From Acidobacteriota bacterium (GTDB lineage Bacteria; Acidobacteriota; Thermoanaerobaculia; Multivoradales; Multivoraceae), in the NCBI GenBank assembly GCA_026707325.1, contig JAPOXA010000208.1, positions 1 through 42,982 on the forward strand: DNA of 42,982 bases, given 5' to 3'. Positions 8,376 through 16,865 of the stretch are shown one piece after another. Under the pieces are notes generated by a model that was not told where the DNA came from, did no database searches, and saw nothing but the letters and a program-made list of their open reading frames with translations. Made by a program: the position numbers and the translations under genes. Numbering within the stretch: position 1 is the first letter of the stretch; the number at the start of each line of letters is the position of its first letter.

Positions 8376-9485
8376 CTACAGCCCGTAGAGGGCCCTGGCG
8401 TTCTCGCACTGGATGCCCTTGACGAGTGCCTCGTCGAGCCCCGACGGCAGCACGACATCGGGGTTGTCCCCGTCCCAGTGCGGGTAGTCGCTGGCGATCA
8501 GAATGTGGCTTGCCAGGTCGCCGAAATGCTCGATCAGGTTCAGGAAGTCGCGTCGCCTGGGAGGCTCTTCGATCGGCTGGGTAGTCACGTAGACGTGCTC
8601 TGAGATCACTTCCGACGGCAGGCGCTCGAGGTGCGGCGCTTCCTCGCGCAGGAGGCTCCAGGCCGAGTCGAGGCGCCAGATCAGGGGAGGCAGCCAGGCG
8701 AAGCCGTTCTCGACGGAGATCATCCGCAGGCTCGGGAAGCGGTCGAAGACGCCCTCGACGACCATGCTCGTGATGTTCGCCTGCACGGCCTGGGGTGGGC
8801 TGGTGTGGTCCTCGATGTAGTACGAGGCGTGGCCGGCGCCGGTGATCGGGTGGCCGTAGGCGCCGAAGGCGTGCGAGGCGACGTGCATGCCCGTCTCGAC
8901 GCAGGCTTCGTAGATCGGCCAGAACCTGCGGCGGCCCATCGGTTCCTGCAAGCGGCCCATGAACAGCACCTGGGCGAACCGCCCGTCGGCGCCGCAGCGC
9001 CGGATCTCCGCCGCCGCGGCGACGGGATCCTGAGGCGTGACGACGACCGAAGCCCGCAGCCGCGGCTCTGGATCGAGCCACTCCGCGATCTGCCAGTCGT
9101 TCGCCGCACGCGCAAGCGCCGCGCCGAGTTCCAGGTCGAGCGCCGAACTGACCGGTGACAACGGGTTCAGGATCGCGTACTCGACGTTGTAGGGATCGAG
9201 GAAGTCCTCCCGCGCGAAGCCGACTTCCGAACCGGGGGTGCGGCCCGATGGCGGCCGCGCCTCCTCGCGGTGATCCATGAAGCGCGGGTAGTAGCCGCTG
9301 TTCGGATGACGGATGCCGAACGTCTCGAGGTGGTTGCGCCAGCGCTTCGACAGGTACGGGTAGAGGTCCTTGATCGAGTCAAGCTCGTTGTGGAAGTCGC
9401 AGTCGATGATCGGCGGTCGGTCGGGCCCGGTTCCCGCCTTCAGGACCGACGGCGTCGTGGACGGCTCATGCAGGGTTACGGTCAT
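8376..9485 (-). CDS. Amidohydrolase family 2 (ACMSD-like TIM-barrel) enzyme A
   Basis: A 369-residue metal-dependent TIM-barrel protein of the amidohydrolase_2 family, which includes decarboxylases such as ACMSD and hydrolases of aromatic-pathway products. Metal-binding elements seen are the strand-1 DCDFH near residues 28-32, a histidine in HVASHAFG near residue 200, and the C-terminal Asp in ASDYPHWD near residue 331. It ends with the family tail ENARALYGL. It starts only 4 bp after its paralogue (9490-10500), with which it shares NDWQ-EWL-PEPRLR-SVV, TSMVVEGVFD-P-LR and the DYPH motif. The tandem pair probably arose by duplication and may form a heteromer or act in sequence. Reaction unknown. 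Confidence 0.88.
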   Translation of the reverse strand: MTVTLHEPSTTPSVLKAGTGPDRPPIIDCDFHNELDSIKDLYPYLSKRWRNHLETFGIRHPNSGYYPRFMDHREEARPPSGRTPGSEVGFAREDFLDPYNVEYAILNPLSPVSSALDLELGAALARAANDWQIAEWLDPEPRLRASVVVTPQDPVAAAAEIRRCGADGRFAQVLFMGRLQEPMGRRRFWPIYEACVETGMHVASHAFGAYGHPITGAGHASYYIEDHTSPPQAVQANITSMVVEGVFDRFPSLRMISVENGFAWLPPLIWRLDSAWSLLREEAPHLERLPSEVISEHVYVTTQPIEEPPRRRDFLNLIEHFGDLASHILIASDYPHWDGDNPDVVLPSGLDEALVKGIQCENARALYGL

Positions 9486-9489
9486 CTGG

Positions 9490-10500
9490 CTACCCTCCCA
9501 TGCGGTAGAAGCTGCGCGCGTTCTCCGACCTGATCTTACGCCCTAGCGACTCCGGCAGCACCCGCGACAGCAGATCGCCGGCGTCGCAGGCGTGGACGTG
9601 GGGATAGTCGCTGGCGTACAGGAGCAGGTCTTCCGAGCCGAGCTGGTCGACGACCTCGCCGAGATGCGCCGGATCCGGCGGCGAATCGAGCGGCTGGATG
9701 CCGACCCGGACGTGCTCGCGGAAGTAGTCCGACGGCGGGCGGCGCACCCAGGGCACCAGCCGCCGCAGATTCCGCCACTCCTTGTCCATCCGCCAGAGAT
9801 GGGACGGGATCCAGGTGAAGCCGGATTCCAGGAAGACGACCCGAAGATCCGGACACGCGTCGAACACGCCTTCGACGATCATGCTCGTGAGCTGGGTCGC
9901 GAACACCTGCGCCATCGCCGTGTACTCCTCCAGAAAGAAGGACGGCCAGCCGGTGGGCGTCGGCGGCATGACGGGGGCGCCGCCGAAGTGGATCGCCGCC
10001 ACCAGGCCGCTCTGCTCGATCGTCTTCCAGAGCGGGTGGTAGAGCCGGCTTCCGAGCGGGTGCTCGGTGCGCACGGGTATCAGGACCTGCACGAACCCAG
10101 GCCGGTCGGCGCAGCGCTCGATCTCCTCGGCCGCGGCGGCCGGCAACTGGATCGGCGCCACCACCGAACCGCGGAGCCGCGGTTCCTGCTCCAGCCACTC
10201 CCGGGACTGCCAGTCGTTCGTGGCCGTCGCTAGCGCCGCGGCGACGTCCGGGTTGTGGACGCTGTCGACAGCGTAGAGGCAGCTCGAGATCGCCAACTCG
10301 GCGCCGCCCTGCTCGAAGACGGCCTTCCGGAGTTCCGCCAAGCCGCCGCGACGGCCGGCGACGGGCGAGCGCGGCGGGTAGTACTCCTGGGAGGCGCCCT
10401 TGTCCACCGTGTTGTTGAAGTGCTCGACCCAGTGCGCCGGCAGCAGGGGGTAGAGGTCACGAAGGCGCGGATTGGGGATGTGAACGTCGGCGTCGATCAC
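9490..10500 (-). CDS. Amidohydrolase family 2 enzyme B (paralogue of A)
   Basis: A 336-residue amidohydrolase_2 protein. The N-terminal metal motif is IDADVH starting at residue 2. A histidine lies in VAAIHFGG and the catalytic/metal aspartate in YASDYPHVHA near the C-terminus. The start is the GTG at 10500, which overlaps the stop codon of the CHY gene as GTGA and has GGAGGAG about nine bases upstream; the longer open frame upstream is antisense-like and lacks family similarity. Compared with enzyme A, the insert after the first strand differs and the middle region has PTPTGWPSFFLEEYT in place of a His-rich loop, so the two probably differ in substrate or role. Confidence 0.88.
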   Translation of the reverse strand: MIDADVHIPNPRLRDLYPLLPAHWVEHFNNTVDKGASQEYYPPRSPVAGRRGGLAELRKAVFEQGGAELAISSCLYAVDSVHNPDVAAALATATNDWQSREWLEQEPRLRGSVVAPIQLPAAAAEEIERCADRPGFVQVLIPVRTEHPLGSRLYHPLWKTIEQSGLVAAIHFGGAPVMPPTPTGWPSFFLEEYTAMAQVFATQLTSMIVEGVFDACPDLRVVFLESGFTWIPSHLWRMDKEWRNLRRLVPWVRRPPSDYFREHVRVGIQPLDSPPDPAHLGEVVDQLGSEDLLLYASDYPHVHACDAGDLLSRVLPESLGRKIRSENARSFYRMGG

Positions 10501-10838
10501 CGTCTCGGCTCCTCCATCTCGAAGTAGTGGTGCCAGTGGTTCGAACACCCCGGGTTGAAGGCGGCGCCGCAAGCCGGGCAGGTCGAATCGCATCCCAGGT
10601 ACTCGGCGATCGTGAGCCTGCGGCCACAGACTCCGCAGAGCACAGCCTCCCGGTCCCGTTCCGCGAGCGGCCAGACCTCCACGTCATGGCCGGCCACTTC
10701 CCGGTGGCAGTCGATGCATGGGAACCACTCGTCACAGCACCTGAAGCGCAACGCGATCACGTCGGTTGGACCGTCGTAGTGGGCGCAGCGGGTCTGGGCG
10801 TCGACCCGCACCCCGCGCACCAGGGGGCGCGCCTTCAT
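10497..10838 (-). CDS. CHY-type zinc-finger protein
   Basis: A small protein (113 residues from ATG 10838, or 127 from GTG 10880) dominated by paired cysteine and histidine motifs: TRCAHY, RCCDEWFPCIDCHRE, LCGVCGRR, CDSTCPACGAAFNPGCSNHWHHYF. This pattern is that of the CHY zinc finger (Hot13/RCHY N-terminal type) that binds several zinc ions. The GTG at 10880 overlaps the PQQ dehydrogenase stop as GTGA, a coupling arrangement repeated at the next junction, so it may be the true start; the ATG gives the usual family length. The bacterial role is unclear; metal or redox handling for neighbouring metalloenzymes is conceivable. Confidence 0.85.
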   Translation of the reverse strand: MKARPLVRGVRVDAQTRCAHYDGPTDVIALRFRCCDEWFPCIDCHREVAGHDVEVWPLAERDREAVLCGVCGRRLTIAEYLGCDSTCPACGAAFNPGCSNHWHHYFEMEEPRR

Positions 10839-10876
10839 AGCCCCGGTGACGGCCGGTCCTGACGACGACTCGACCG

Positions 10877-12925
10877 TCACGGCAGTGCCAGCGCGACCAG
10901 CTTCGGCGTCGTCTTCCGGGCTGCCAGCGCCGCGATCTGCTCCTCGGTGAAGTTCAGGCCGGGATCGGCTTCCAGTTCGCCGATGTCGGCGAAGAACGAA
11001 CCGCCACCCACCGCGACGACGATGTACTGCCGGCCGTCGACCATGTAGGTAACAGGATTGGTGCGGGCAGTGTCCGGCAGCGGGACATGGCCGAGCAACT
11101 CTCCGGTCTGCTTGTCGAAGACGTTGATCCGCGGCGAGTTGTCGTCTCCCCGACCTTGGCCCTGGGTGACGAAGAGCAGCGACTTCGTGAGCATCGGCGC
11201 TCCGCGGCCGCCACCCAGCATCGGCAGATCGAGGCCGGCGAGCGCCGGATGGTCCTTCGGGCCGTGACCGTTCGGCGTCATCCACAGGTGCTCGCCCGTG
11301 TTCAGGTCGATCGCCGTCACCCGCCCCCAGGGCGGCTTGACGAGAGGCAGCCCCTGCGGACTGCCGGAGGGAGCGAAGAAGGAACCGACGTAGTTCAGGT
11401 TGGAACGCGCCGGATCGGGCTTGCTCAGCGGATGGACGCTGATCGTGGTCGACGACGGCACATAGAGGACGCCGGTCTCCGGATCGACGGCGGCGCCCGG
11501 CCAGTTCGCCCCGCCGCCGGCGCTCGGCAGCATGAGCGTGCCGGCGCCCACGCTCGGCGGCGTGAAGAGCGGCCCCATCCGGAACCGGGAAGCGATCTCC
11601 TTCGCCTCGGCCAGGAGTTCCGGCGTCAGGTCGATCAGGTCGTCCTCGCTGACGCCTTGGCGATCGAAGGCCGGCGGCTTCGTCGGAAACGGCTGGGTCG
11701 GCGACGCCCGCTCGCCGGGCACGTCCGAATCCGGCACCGGCCGTTCCTCGATCGGCCACACCTCTTCCCCGGTAACCCGGTCGAAGACGTAGGTGAACGC
11801 CTGCTTCGAGACCTGCGCCAGCGCCTTGATCTCGCGACCGTCCACCGTGATGTCGACGAGTTGCGGCGGCGTCGGGAAGTCGTAGTCCCAGAGCCCGTGG
11901 TGCACGGCCTGGAAGTGCCACACCCGCTCGCCGGTGTCGGCGTCGAGGCAAACGATGCTCTCGGCGAAGAGGTTGTCTCCCAGCCGGTGGCCGCCGTAGA
12001 AGTCGTTCGTCGGCGTCGATACCGGCAGGTAGACGTAGCCGAGCTCCTCGTCGACGGTCATCATGTTCCAGACGTTCGTGTTGCCGCTGTACTTCCAGGA
12101 GTCGTTCTCCCAGGTGTCGACGCCGTACTCGCCCTCCTGCGGAATCGTGTGGAAGATCCACTTCAGATCGCCGGTGCGCACGTCGTAGCCGCGGATGTGC
12201 CCCGGCGGCGCCGCCTGACGGATAGGCCCGTCGCTGACGACGGAGCCCACGACCACCGTGTCGCCGACGACGGCCGGCGGCGAGCTGTGGGTGATCGCGC
12301 GCGGGTTGACCCGGCGTCCGAAGTCCACCTCGCCCCGTTCCGCCAGCAGGTCGACCTGGCCGTCGATCCCGAAGCCGCCGATGGGCTCCCCGGTCAAGCC
12401 GTCGATCGCGATCAGCCGGCGGTCGTGCGTGGGGAGGAAGACCCGGATCTCGTCACGGCTGCGACCATCCTGTTCGACCGGACCGCGCCAAGCGGCCACG
12501 CCGCGATGCTGGAAGCCGATGTTCGCCGGCCGGCCGGCGCGCCACGACTCGGGATCGTAGGTCCAGAGCGTCTCGCCGGTGGCCGCGTCGATGGCCGCCG
12601 CCTGGGCGACTTCGGTGGCGACGTAGAGCACTCCGCCCAGCATGATCGGGATCGGCTTGAACTGGCCGGGCTTGACCCGCTCGTTCGCTTCGGCCACGGC
12701 CGTCGACGGCGATTCCCACTCCCAGGCGATGTGAAGATCCCTGAAGTTCGACCGGTCGATCTGGTCGAGCGCCGAGTACTTCGTGTTGTCGGGGCCGCTG
12801 CCGAACGCGGGCCACTCGACCATGGTGCTCGCGTCCTGAGCTCCGGACGGCCAAGCCAGTCCAAGTCCAACTACCGTGAGCGCCGCCATCCCAAGCCAAT
12901 GGCCGCACCGCCTTCCTGCCCGCAT
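10877..12925 (-). CDS. PQQ-dependent dehydrogenase (periplasmic quinoprotein)
   Basis: A 682-residue quinoprotein alcohol/glucose-type dehydrogenase that would oxidise an alcohol or sugar in the periplasm with pyrroloquinoline quinone. It has a signal peptide (MRAGRRCGHW then a hydrophobic stretch ending PSGAQ) followed by repeated propeller blades. Typical family segments include DQIDRSNFRDLHIAWEWES, AIDAATGETLWTYDPES, AVHHGLWDYDFPTPP, GRVTAIDLNTGEHLW and the late VAVGGGSF. No C-terminal haem domain is present, so electrons must go to a separate carrier; the haem lipoprotein at 16866 is a candidate. The ATG at 12925 has AGGAGGGG seven bases upstream. It is the first gene of a five-gene minus-strand operon, divergent from the CoA-transferase operon. 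Substrate unknown. Confidence 0.92.
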   Translation of the reverse strand: MRAGRRCGHWLGMAALTVVGLGLAWPSGAQDASTMVEWPAFGSGPDNTKYSALDQIDRSNFRDLHIAWEWESPSTAVAEANERVKPGQFKPIPIMLGGVLYVATEVAQAAAIDAATGETLWTYDPESWRAGRPANIGFQHRGVAAWRGPVEQDGRSRDEIRVFLPTHDRRLIAIDGLTGEPIGGFGIDGQVDLLAERGEVDFGRRVNPRAITHSSPPAVVGDTVVVGSVVSDGPIRQAAPPGHIRGYDVRTGDLKWIFHTIPQEGEYGVDTWENDSWKYSGNTNVWNMMTVDEELGYVYLPVSTPTNDFYGGHRLGDNLFAESIVCLDADTGERVWHFQAVHHGLWDYDFPTPPQLVDITVDGREIKALAQVSKQAFTYVFDRVTGEEVWPIEERPVPDSDVPGERASPTQPFPTKPPAFDRQGVSEDDLIDLTPELLAEAKEIASRFRMGPLFTPPSVGAGTLMLPSAGGGANWPGAAVDPETGVLYVPSSTTISVHPLSKPDPARSNLNYVGSFFAPSGSPQGLPLVKPPWGRVTAIDLNTGEHLWMTPNGHGPKDHPALAGLDLPMLGGGRGAPMLTKSLLFVTQGQGRGDDNSPRINVFDKQTGELLGHVPLPDTARTNPVTYMVDGRQYIVVAVGGGSFFADIGELEADPGLNFTEEQIAALAARKTTPKLVALALP

Positions 12926-12997
12926 CCGACGACCCCTCCTGCTGGTGCCGCCGGAGCCTATCGCCCGTCCTCCAACCAGCGACGCAAAGCGGGTTAT

Positions 12998-13013
12998 CGT
13001 TGCGCCCGCAACG
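12998..13013. promoter_or_regulatory. Perfect inverted repeat in divergent promoter region
   Basis: CGTTGCG-CC-CGCAACG, 7-bp arms around a 2-bp centre, ends 20 bp before the CoA-transferase ATG and lies 73 bp upstream of the PQQ dehydrogenase ATG. A palindrome here is well placed as an operator controlling one or both divergent operons. No regulator gene is adjacent. It does not precede a T-run, so it is not a terminator. Confidence 0.55.
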
Positions 13014-13033
13014 CACAGCCAGGAGGGCCAACC

Positions 13034-14275
13034 ATGCCAGCACTCGACGGTCTGCGCATTCTCGATCTGACGCAGTACGAAGCCGGAACTTCGTGTACCC
13101 AGGCCCTGGCCTGGCTGGGCGCCGACGTGGTCAAGGTGGAGCGTCCAGGCACCGGCGATCCGGGGCGCGGTCTCGCGGGTGGACGAAGTACCGATGACTC
13201 CGAGTACTTCCTCAACTGGAACAGCAACAAGCGCAGCATCGCGATCAACCTCGCTACCGACGAGGGCCGCGGGCTGCTGCTGAAGCTCGCACCCCGGTTC
13301 GACATCCTGGTCGAGAACTTCGGTCCCGGCGTGGTCGAGAAGCTGCGTCTCGACTACGACTCCGTGCGCGAGGTCCACCCCGAGGTCATCTACGGCCGGA
13401 TCAAGGGCTTCGGCAACAGCGGTCCGTACAGCGACTACAAGTGCTTCGACCCGGTAGCGCAGGCCGCCGGCGGCGCCATGTCGATCACCGGGGACCCGGA
13501 CGGGCCGCCGCTCCGTCCCGGCACGACGATCGGCGACTGCGGCACCGGCGTGCTGATGGCCCTGGCGCTGTGCGCGGCTCACGCCAACAAGATGCGCACC
13601 GGCAAGGGTCAACTCGTCGAGATGTCGATGCAGGAGGGAGTGACCTGGTTCATGCGCACCGCGGTCGCGATGAACGGCGAGTTCGGCACGAAGGCGGCCC
13701 CGCGCAGCGGCTCGGGCCGCGGCGCGATGATGAACATGTACCCGTGCAAGCCGTTCGGCCCGAACGACTACGTCTACATGCTGGCGGTCACGGACCGGAT
13801 GTGGCGAGCGCTGTGTCAGGCGATCGATCGACCGGACCTGGCCGAGGACAACCGCTACGCCACGCCGAAGCTCCGGCACGACAACGCCGACGAACTGTTC
13901 GAAGCGATCGCCGAGTGGACCGCCCACCACACGAAGCACGAAGCGATGGCCATCCTCGGCGCGGCCGGCGTGCCGGCGAGCGCCGTGCTCGACACCCTCG
14001 ACCTGTTCTCCGACCCGCACCTTGTGGAGCGCGGCTTCGTCCGCACGGTCGAGCACGAGACCAGGGGGCCGGTCCGGGTTCTCGGATCGCCGATGAACCT
14101 GAGCGACAGCCAGGTCGAGATCGAGGCGGCGCCGCTGCTCGGCCGTCACACGGACAGCGTCCTGGCCGACGAACTGAACCTCTCCCAACCTGAAATCGAC
14201 CGGCTGCGCGCGGACGGTGTGCTGGGCGCAGTGCCCGCTCCCGGCGCCGACGGCCAGGAGACCGCTACCAGATGA
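13034..14275 (+). CDS. Family III CoA-transferase (CaiB/BaiF, Frc-like)
   Basis: A 413-residue family III CoA-transferase, which moves CoA between carboxylic acids through an aspartyl-CoA mixed anhydride. The N-terminal family start (LDGLRILDLTQYEAG) and VVKVERPGTGDPGRG are clear. The catalytic aspartate is Asp168 in IGDCGTG, the same place as Asp169 of formyl-CoA:oxalate CoA-transferase. The ATG at 13034 has a consensus AGGAGG seven bases upstream, the strongest in the region. It overlaps the next gene by 4 bp (ATGA). Paired with a 2-hydroxyacyl-CoA lyase/oxalyl-CoA decarboxylase-like enzyme, it most likely makes the CoA ester used by that enzyme, with formyl-CoA a plausible donor. Acid substrate inferred, not proven. 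Confidence 0.94.
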   Translation: MPALDGLRILDLTQYEAGTSCTQALAWLGADVVKVERPGTGDPGRGLAGGRSTDDSEYFLNWNSNKRSIAINLATDEGRGLLLKLAPRFDILVENFGPGVVEKLRLDYDSVREVHPEVIYGRIKGFGNSGPYSDYKCFDPVAQAAGGAMSITGDPDGPPLRPGTTIGDCGTGVLMALALCAAHANKMRTGKGQLVEMSMQEGVTWFMRTAVAMNGEFGTKAAPRSGSGRGAMMNMYPCKPFGPNDYVYMLAVTDRMWRALCQAIDRPDLAEDNRYATPKLRHDNADELFEAIAEWTAHHTKHEAMAILGAAGVPASAVLDTLDLFSDPHLVERGFVRTVEHETRGPVRVLGSPMNLSDSQVEIEAAPLLGRHTDSVLADELNLSQPEIDRLRADGVLGAVPAPGADGQETATR

Positions 14276-15927
14276 CGACCACCACCGGCGCCGCCCTGAT
14301 CGCCCAAGGCCTGAAGCAGCAGGGCGTCGACTACATGTTCGGCATTGTCGGCTTCCCCGTCTACGGGGTCGCCCACGCCGCCCAGCAGGCGGGGATTCAG
14401 TACTACGGCTTCCGCAACGAGCAGGCCGCCAGCTACGCCGCGGGCGCGGTCGGCTACCTGACGGGGCGCCCCGGCGCCTGTCTCGCCGTGTCGGGTCCCG
14501 GCATGGTGCACGGCATCGCGGGCCTCGCCAACGCGGAGAAGAACTGCTGGCCGATGGTGCTGCTCGGCGGCGCCAACGACCGCTACCAGAATGGCCAGGG
14601 CGCCTTCCAGGAGTGCCCCCAGGTCGAGGCGGCGCGGCCGTTCTCGAAGTACTCGGCGGAGATCGACGCTGCTCACCGGGCGCCGTTCTACGTGGAGCAG
14701 GCCGTCCGCACGTCGATCTACGGCCGTCCCGGCGCCTCCTACCTGAACCTGACGAACGACGTCCTGACCGCCCAGGTCGACGAGGAGGACGTCGAGTTCC
14801 CGCCCCGCTGCCGGGAGGCGCCGACTTCACTCGCCGATCCTCGGGACGTCGAGCGCGCGGTCGCGGTCCTGCGCGAGGCGAAGAACCCGTTGGTCATCGT
14901 GGGAAAGGGCGCCGCCTACGCGCGCGCCGAGAGCGAGGTGCGCCGCTTCGTCCAGCGCACGAACCTCCCCGTGCTGCCGACGCCGATGGGCAAGGGCGTC
15001 GTCTCCGACGACGATCCCCACCTGGTCGCCCCGGCGCGCTCCTTCGCACTGCAGAACGCGGACGTCATCCTGCTGATCGGCGCCCGGCTCAACTGGATCC
15101 TCCACTTCGGGCTGCCGCCCCGGTTCAGGAAGGGCGTTCGCGTGCTCCAGATCGACCTCAACGCGGAGGAGATCGGCACCAACGTGCCGACCGAGGTCGG
15201 CATGGTCGGCGACGCGCGGGCAGTGACCGCGCAGTTGAACGACGCGCTCGACGCAGAGCCCTTCACGCTGCCGGCGGACAACGAGTGGCTGGTCAAGCTC
15301 CGCGAGAGCGCGACCCAGAACCAGGCCGCGGTCCAGGCGATGCTCGAGGACGACAGCGAGCCGATGGGCTACTACCGGGCGCTGCGCGAGATCGCCGACC
15401 GCCTGGAGCCGCAGGACATGCTGGTCGCCGAAGGCGCGAACACGATGGATATCTCGCGCACGGTGCTGCCGAACATGGAGCCGCGCAAGCGGCTCGATGC
15501 CGGGACATTCGGCACGATGGGCGTCGGCACGGGGCTCGCGATCGCGGCGGCCGTGGTCCATCCGGACCGGCGCACGATCTGCGTCCAGGGCGACTCCGCG
15601 TTCGGGTTCTCCGGCATGGAGGTCGAGGTGGCCTGCCGATACGACATGCCGATCACCTTCGTTGTCATCAACAACAACGGCATCGGCGGCGGCGTCAGCG
15701 AGTACATCCCCGGCAAGCCCCTGCCCACGTCAACCTACACCCTGGGCGCCCGCTACGAACGCGTGATCGAGGCCTTCGGCGGCAAGGGCTACCTGGTCGA
15801 GAAGGTGGCGGACCTGGGTCCGACGCTCGACAAGGCGCTCGCCTCCGACCGGCCCGCCCTGGTCAACGTGCTGATCGACCCGAAGGCCTCGCGAAAGCCG
15901 CAGAAGTTCGCCTGGCTCACCCGCTGA
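14272..15927 (+). CDS. ThDP-dependent 2-hydroxyacyl-CoA lyase / oxalyl-CoA decarboxylase family
   Basis: A 551-residue thiamine-diphosphate enzyme. Glu50 in FRNEQAA is the cofactor-activating glutamate. The ThDP-binding motif starts at G440-D441-S442 (GDSAFGFSGMEVE) and ends in INNNG. The segments NCWPMVLLGG, GAFQE-PQVEA and SIYGRPGASY look closer to eukaryotic HACL1-type 2-hydroxyacyl-CoA lyases than to E. coli oxalyl-CoA decarboxylase as I recall them. HACL cleaves 2-hydroxyacyl-CoA to formyl-CoA plus an aldehyde; oxalyl-CoA decarboxylase makes formyl-CoA and CO2. Translationally coupled to the CoA-transferase. Formyl-CoA made here could be the CoA donor for the transferase, giving a closed cycle. 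The residues that discriminate the two reactions cannot be judged by eye. Confidence 0.92.
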   Translation: MTTTTGAALIAQGLKQQGVDYMFGIVGFPVYGVAHAAQQAGIQYYGFRNEQAASYAAGAVGYLTGRPGACLAVSGPGMVHGIAGLANAEKNCWPMVLLGGANDRYQNGQGAFQECPQVEAARPFSKYSAEIDAAHRAPFYVEQAVRTSIYGRPGASYLNLTNDVLTAQVDEEDVEFPPRCREAPTSLADPRDVERAVAVLREAKNPLVIVGKGAAYARAESEVRRFVQRTNLPVLPTPMGKGVVSDDDPHLVAPARSFALQNADVILLIGARLNWILHFGLPPRFRKGVRVLQIDLNAEEIGTNVPTEVGMVGDARAVTAQLNDALDAEPFTLPADNEWLVKLRESATQNQAAVQAMLEDDSEPMGYYRALREIADRLEPQDMLVAEGANTMDISRTVLPNMEPRKRLDAGTFGTMGVGTGLAIAAAVVHPDRRTICVQGDSAFGFSGMEVEVACRYDMPITFVVINNNGIGGGVSEYIPGKPLPTSTYTLGARYERVIEAFGGKGYLVEKVADLGPTLDKALASDRPALVNVLIDPKASRKPQKFAWLTR

Positions 15928-15973
15928 CCGGCGGCTCCTGAACCCGACACACGACGACAGGAGATCCGCACTC

Positions 15974-16825
15974 ATGGGCATCAAGATCGGCGACGTATCG
16001 ATCACACCGATCATCGAGATCGACTACCCGGTGCCGGCGTCCTTCCTGCTGCCGGACGCCACGCCGGAGAACCTCGCGCCGGATCTGGACTGGCTCGAAC
16101 CGCACTTCGTGACGCCCGGCGGAGAGCGGCTCAAGATGATCATCCAGGCCTTCCTCGTCGAATCGCGAGGGCTCAGGATCGTCGTCGACACCTGCGTCGG
16201 CAACGACAAGAAGCGCGCCCTGCGGGCCTGGAACGAGCTCGACGGACCGTTCCTCCAGGAGATCCGCGACGCCGGCTTCCCTCGCGAGAAGGTCGACCTC
16301 GTCGTCTGCACCCATCTCCACATCGACCACGTGGGCTGGAACACGATGAAGGTCGACGGCGAGTGGGTGCCCACCTTCCCCAACGCCCGCTACGTCATGG
16401 TGCGGCCCGAGTTCGAGTACTGGCGAGACGAGGGGGAAGCGAACTGGGGCGACGTCTTCGGCGACTCGGTTGCGCCGGTGTTCGAGGCCGGTCTGGTCGA
16501 CCTCGTCGACTGCGACCACCAAATCAACCCCGAGCTCCAGTTCTTCCCCACGCCCGGCCACACGCCGGGCCACTGCAGCATCGCCGTGTCGTCGGGTAAC
16601 GAGGAGGGCGTGATCGCGGGCGACGTGATGCACCACCCCTCGCAGTGCACGCACCCGGAGTGGTGCTCGATCGCCGATATCGACCGCGACGTCGCAATCG
16701 CCACGCGCCGGAGCTTCTGCGAGCGCTTCAGCGACACGGGAATCCCGATCGTCGGCGCCCACTGGCCGTTGCCCAACCCGGTGAGAATCACCGCCCACGG
16801 CAACGCCTGGAGGACGGCGGTTTGA
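15974..16825 (+). CDS. Metallo-beta-lactamase-fold hydrolase
   Basis: A 283-residue MBL-fold protein of the AHL-lactonase/glyoxalase-II-like group. The zinc motif HLHIDH is at His114, His116, Asp118 and His119. Further ligands are a histidine in PTPGHTPGH near residue 196, Asp in AGDVMHH near residue 217, and a late histidine in VGAHWP. There is no signal peptide, so it is probably cytoplasmic. Located 46 bp after the ThDP enzyme with an AGGAG-like site, it is likely in the same operon. A thioesterase or lactonase role acting on a product of the CoA pathway would fit; sequence alone does not choose. Start is the ATG at 15974. Confidence 0.9.
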   Translation: MGIKIGDVSITPIIEIDYPVPASFLLPDATPENLAPDLDWLEPHFVTPGGERLKMIIQAFLVESRGLRIVVDTCVGNDKKRALRAWNELDGPFLQEIRDAGFPREKVDLVVCTHLHIDHVGWNTMKVDGEWVPTFPNARYVMVRPEFEYWRDEGEANWGDVFGDSVAPVFEAGLVDLVDCDHQINPELQFFPTPGHTPGHCSIAVSSGNEEGVIAGDVMHHPSQCTHPEWCSIADIDRDVAIATRRSFCERFSDTGIPIVGAHWPLPNPVRITAHGNAWRTAV

Positions 16826-16865
16826 GCAAAGGGAGTCCGCTACTCCGCTACACTCCCCGCCCGTC

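Noticed and set aside
10877..14830. Very long minus-strand frame of 1317 codons
   Set aside because: Only the part from ATG 12925 downward resembles a PQQ dehydrogenase with signal peptide and ribosome site; the rest is Arg/Gly/Pro-rich antisense of the CoA-transferase and ThDP enzyme genes.
13034..15927. Straight assignment as an oxalate degradation operon (frc-oxc)
   Set aside because: The gene pair fits, but the ThDP enzyme looks closer to 2-hydroxyacyl-CoA lyase and no oxalate transporter is nearby, so the narrower name was not used.
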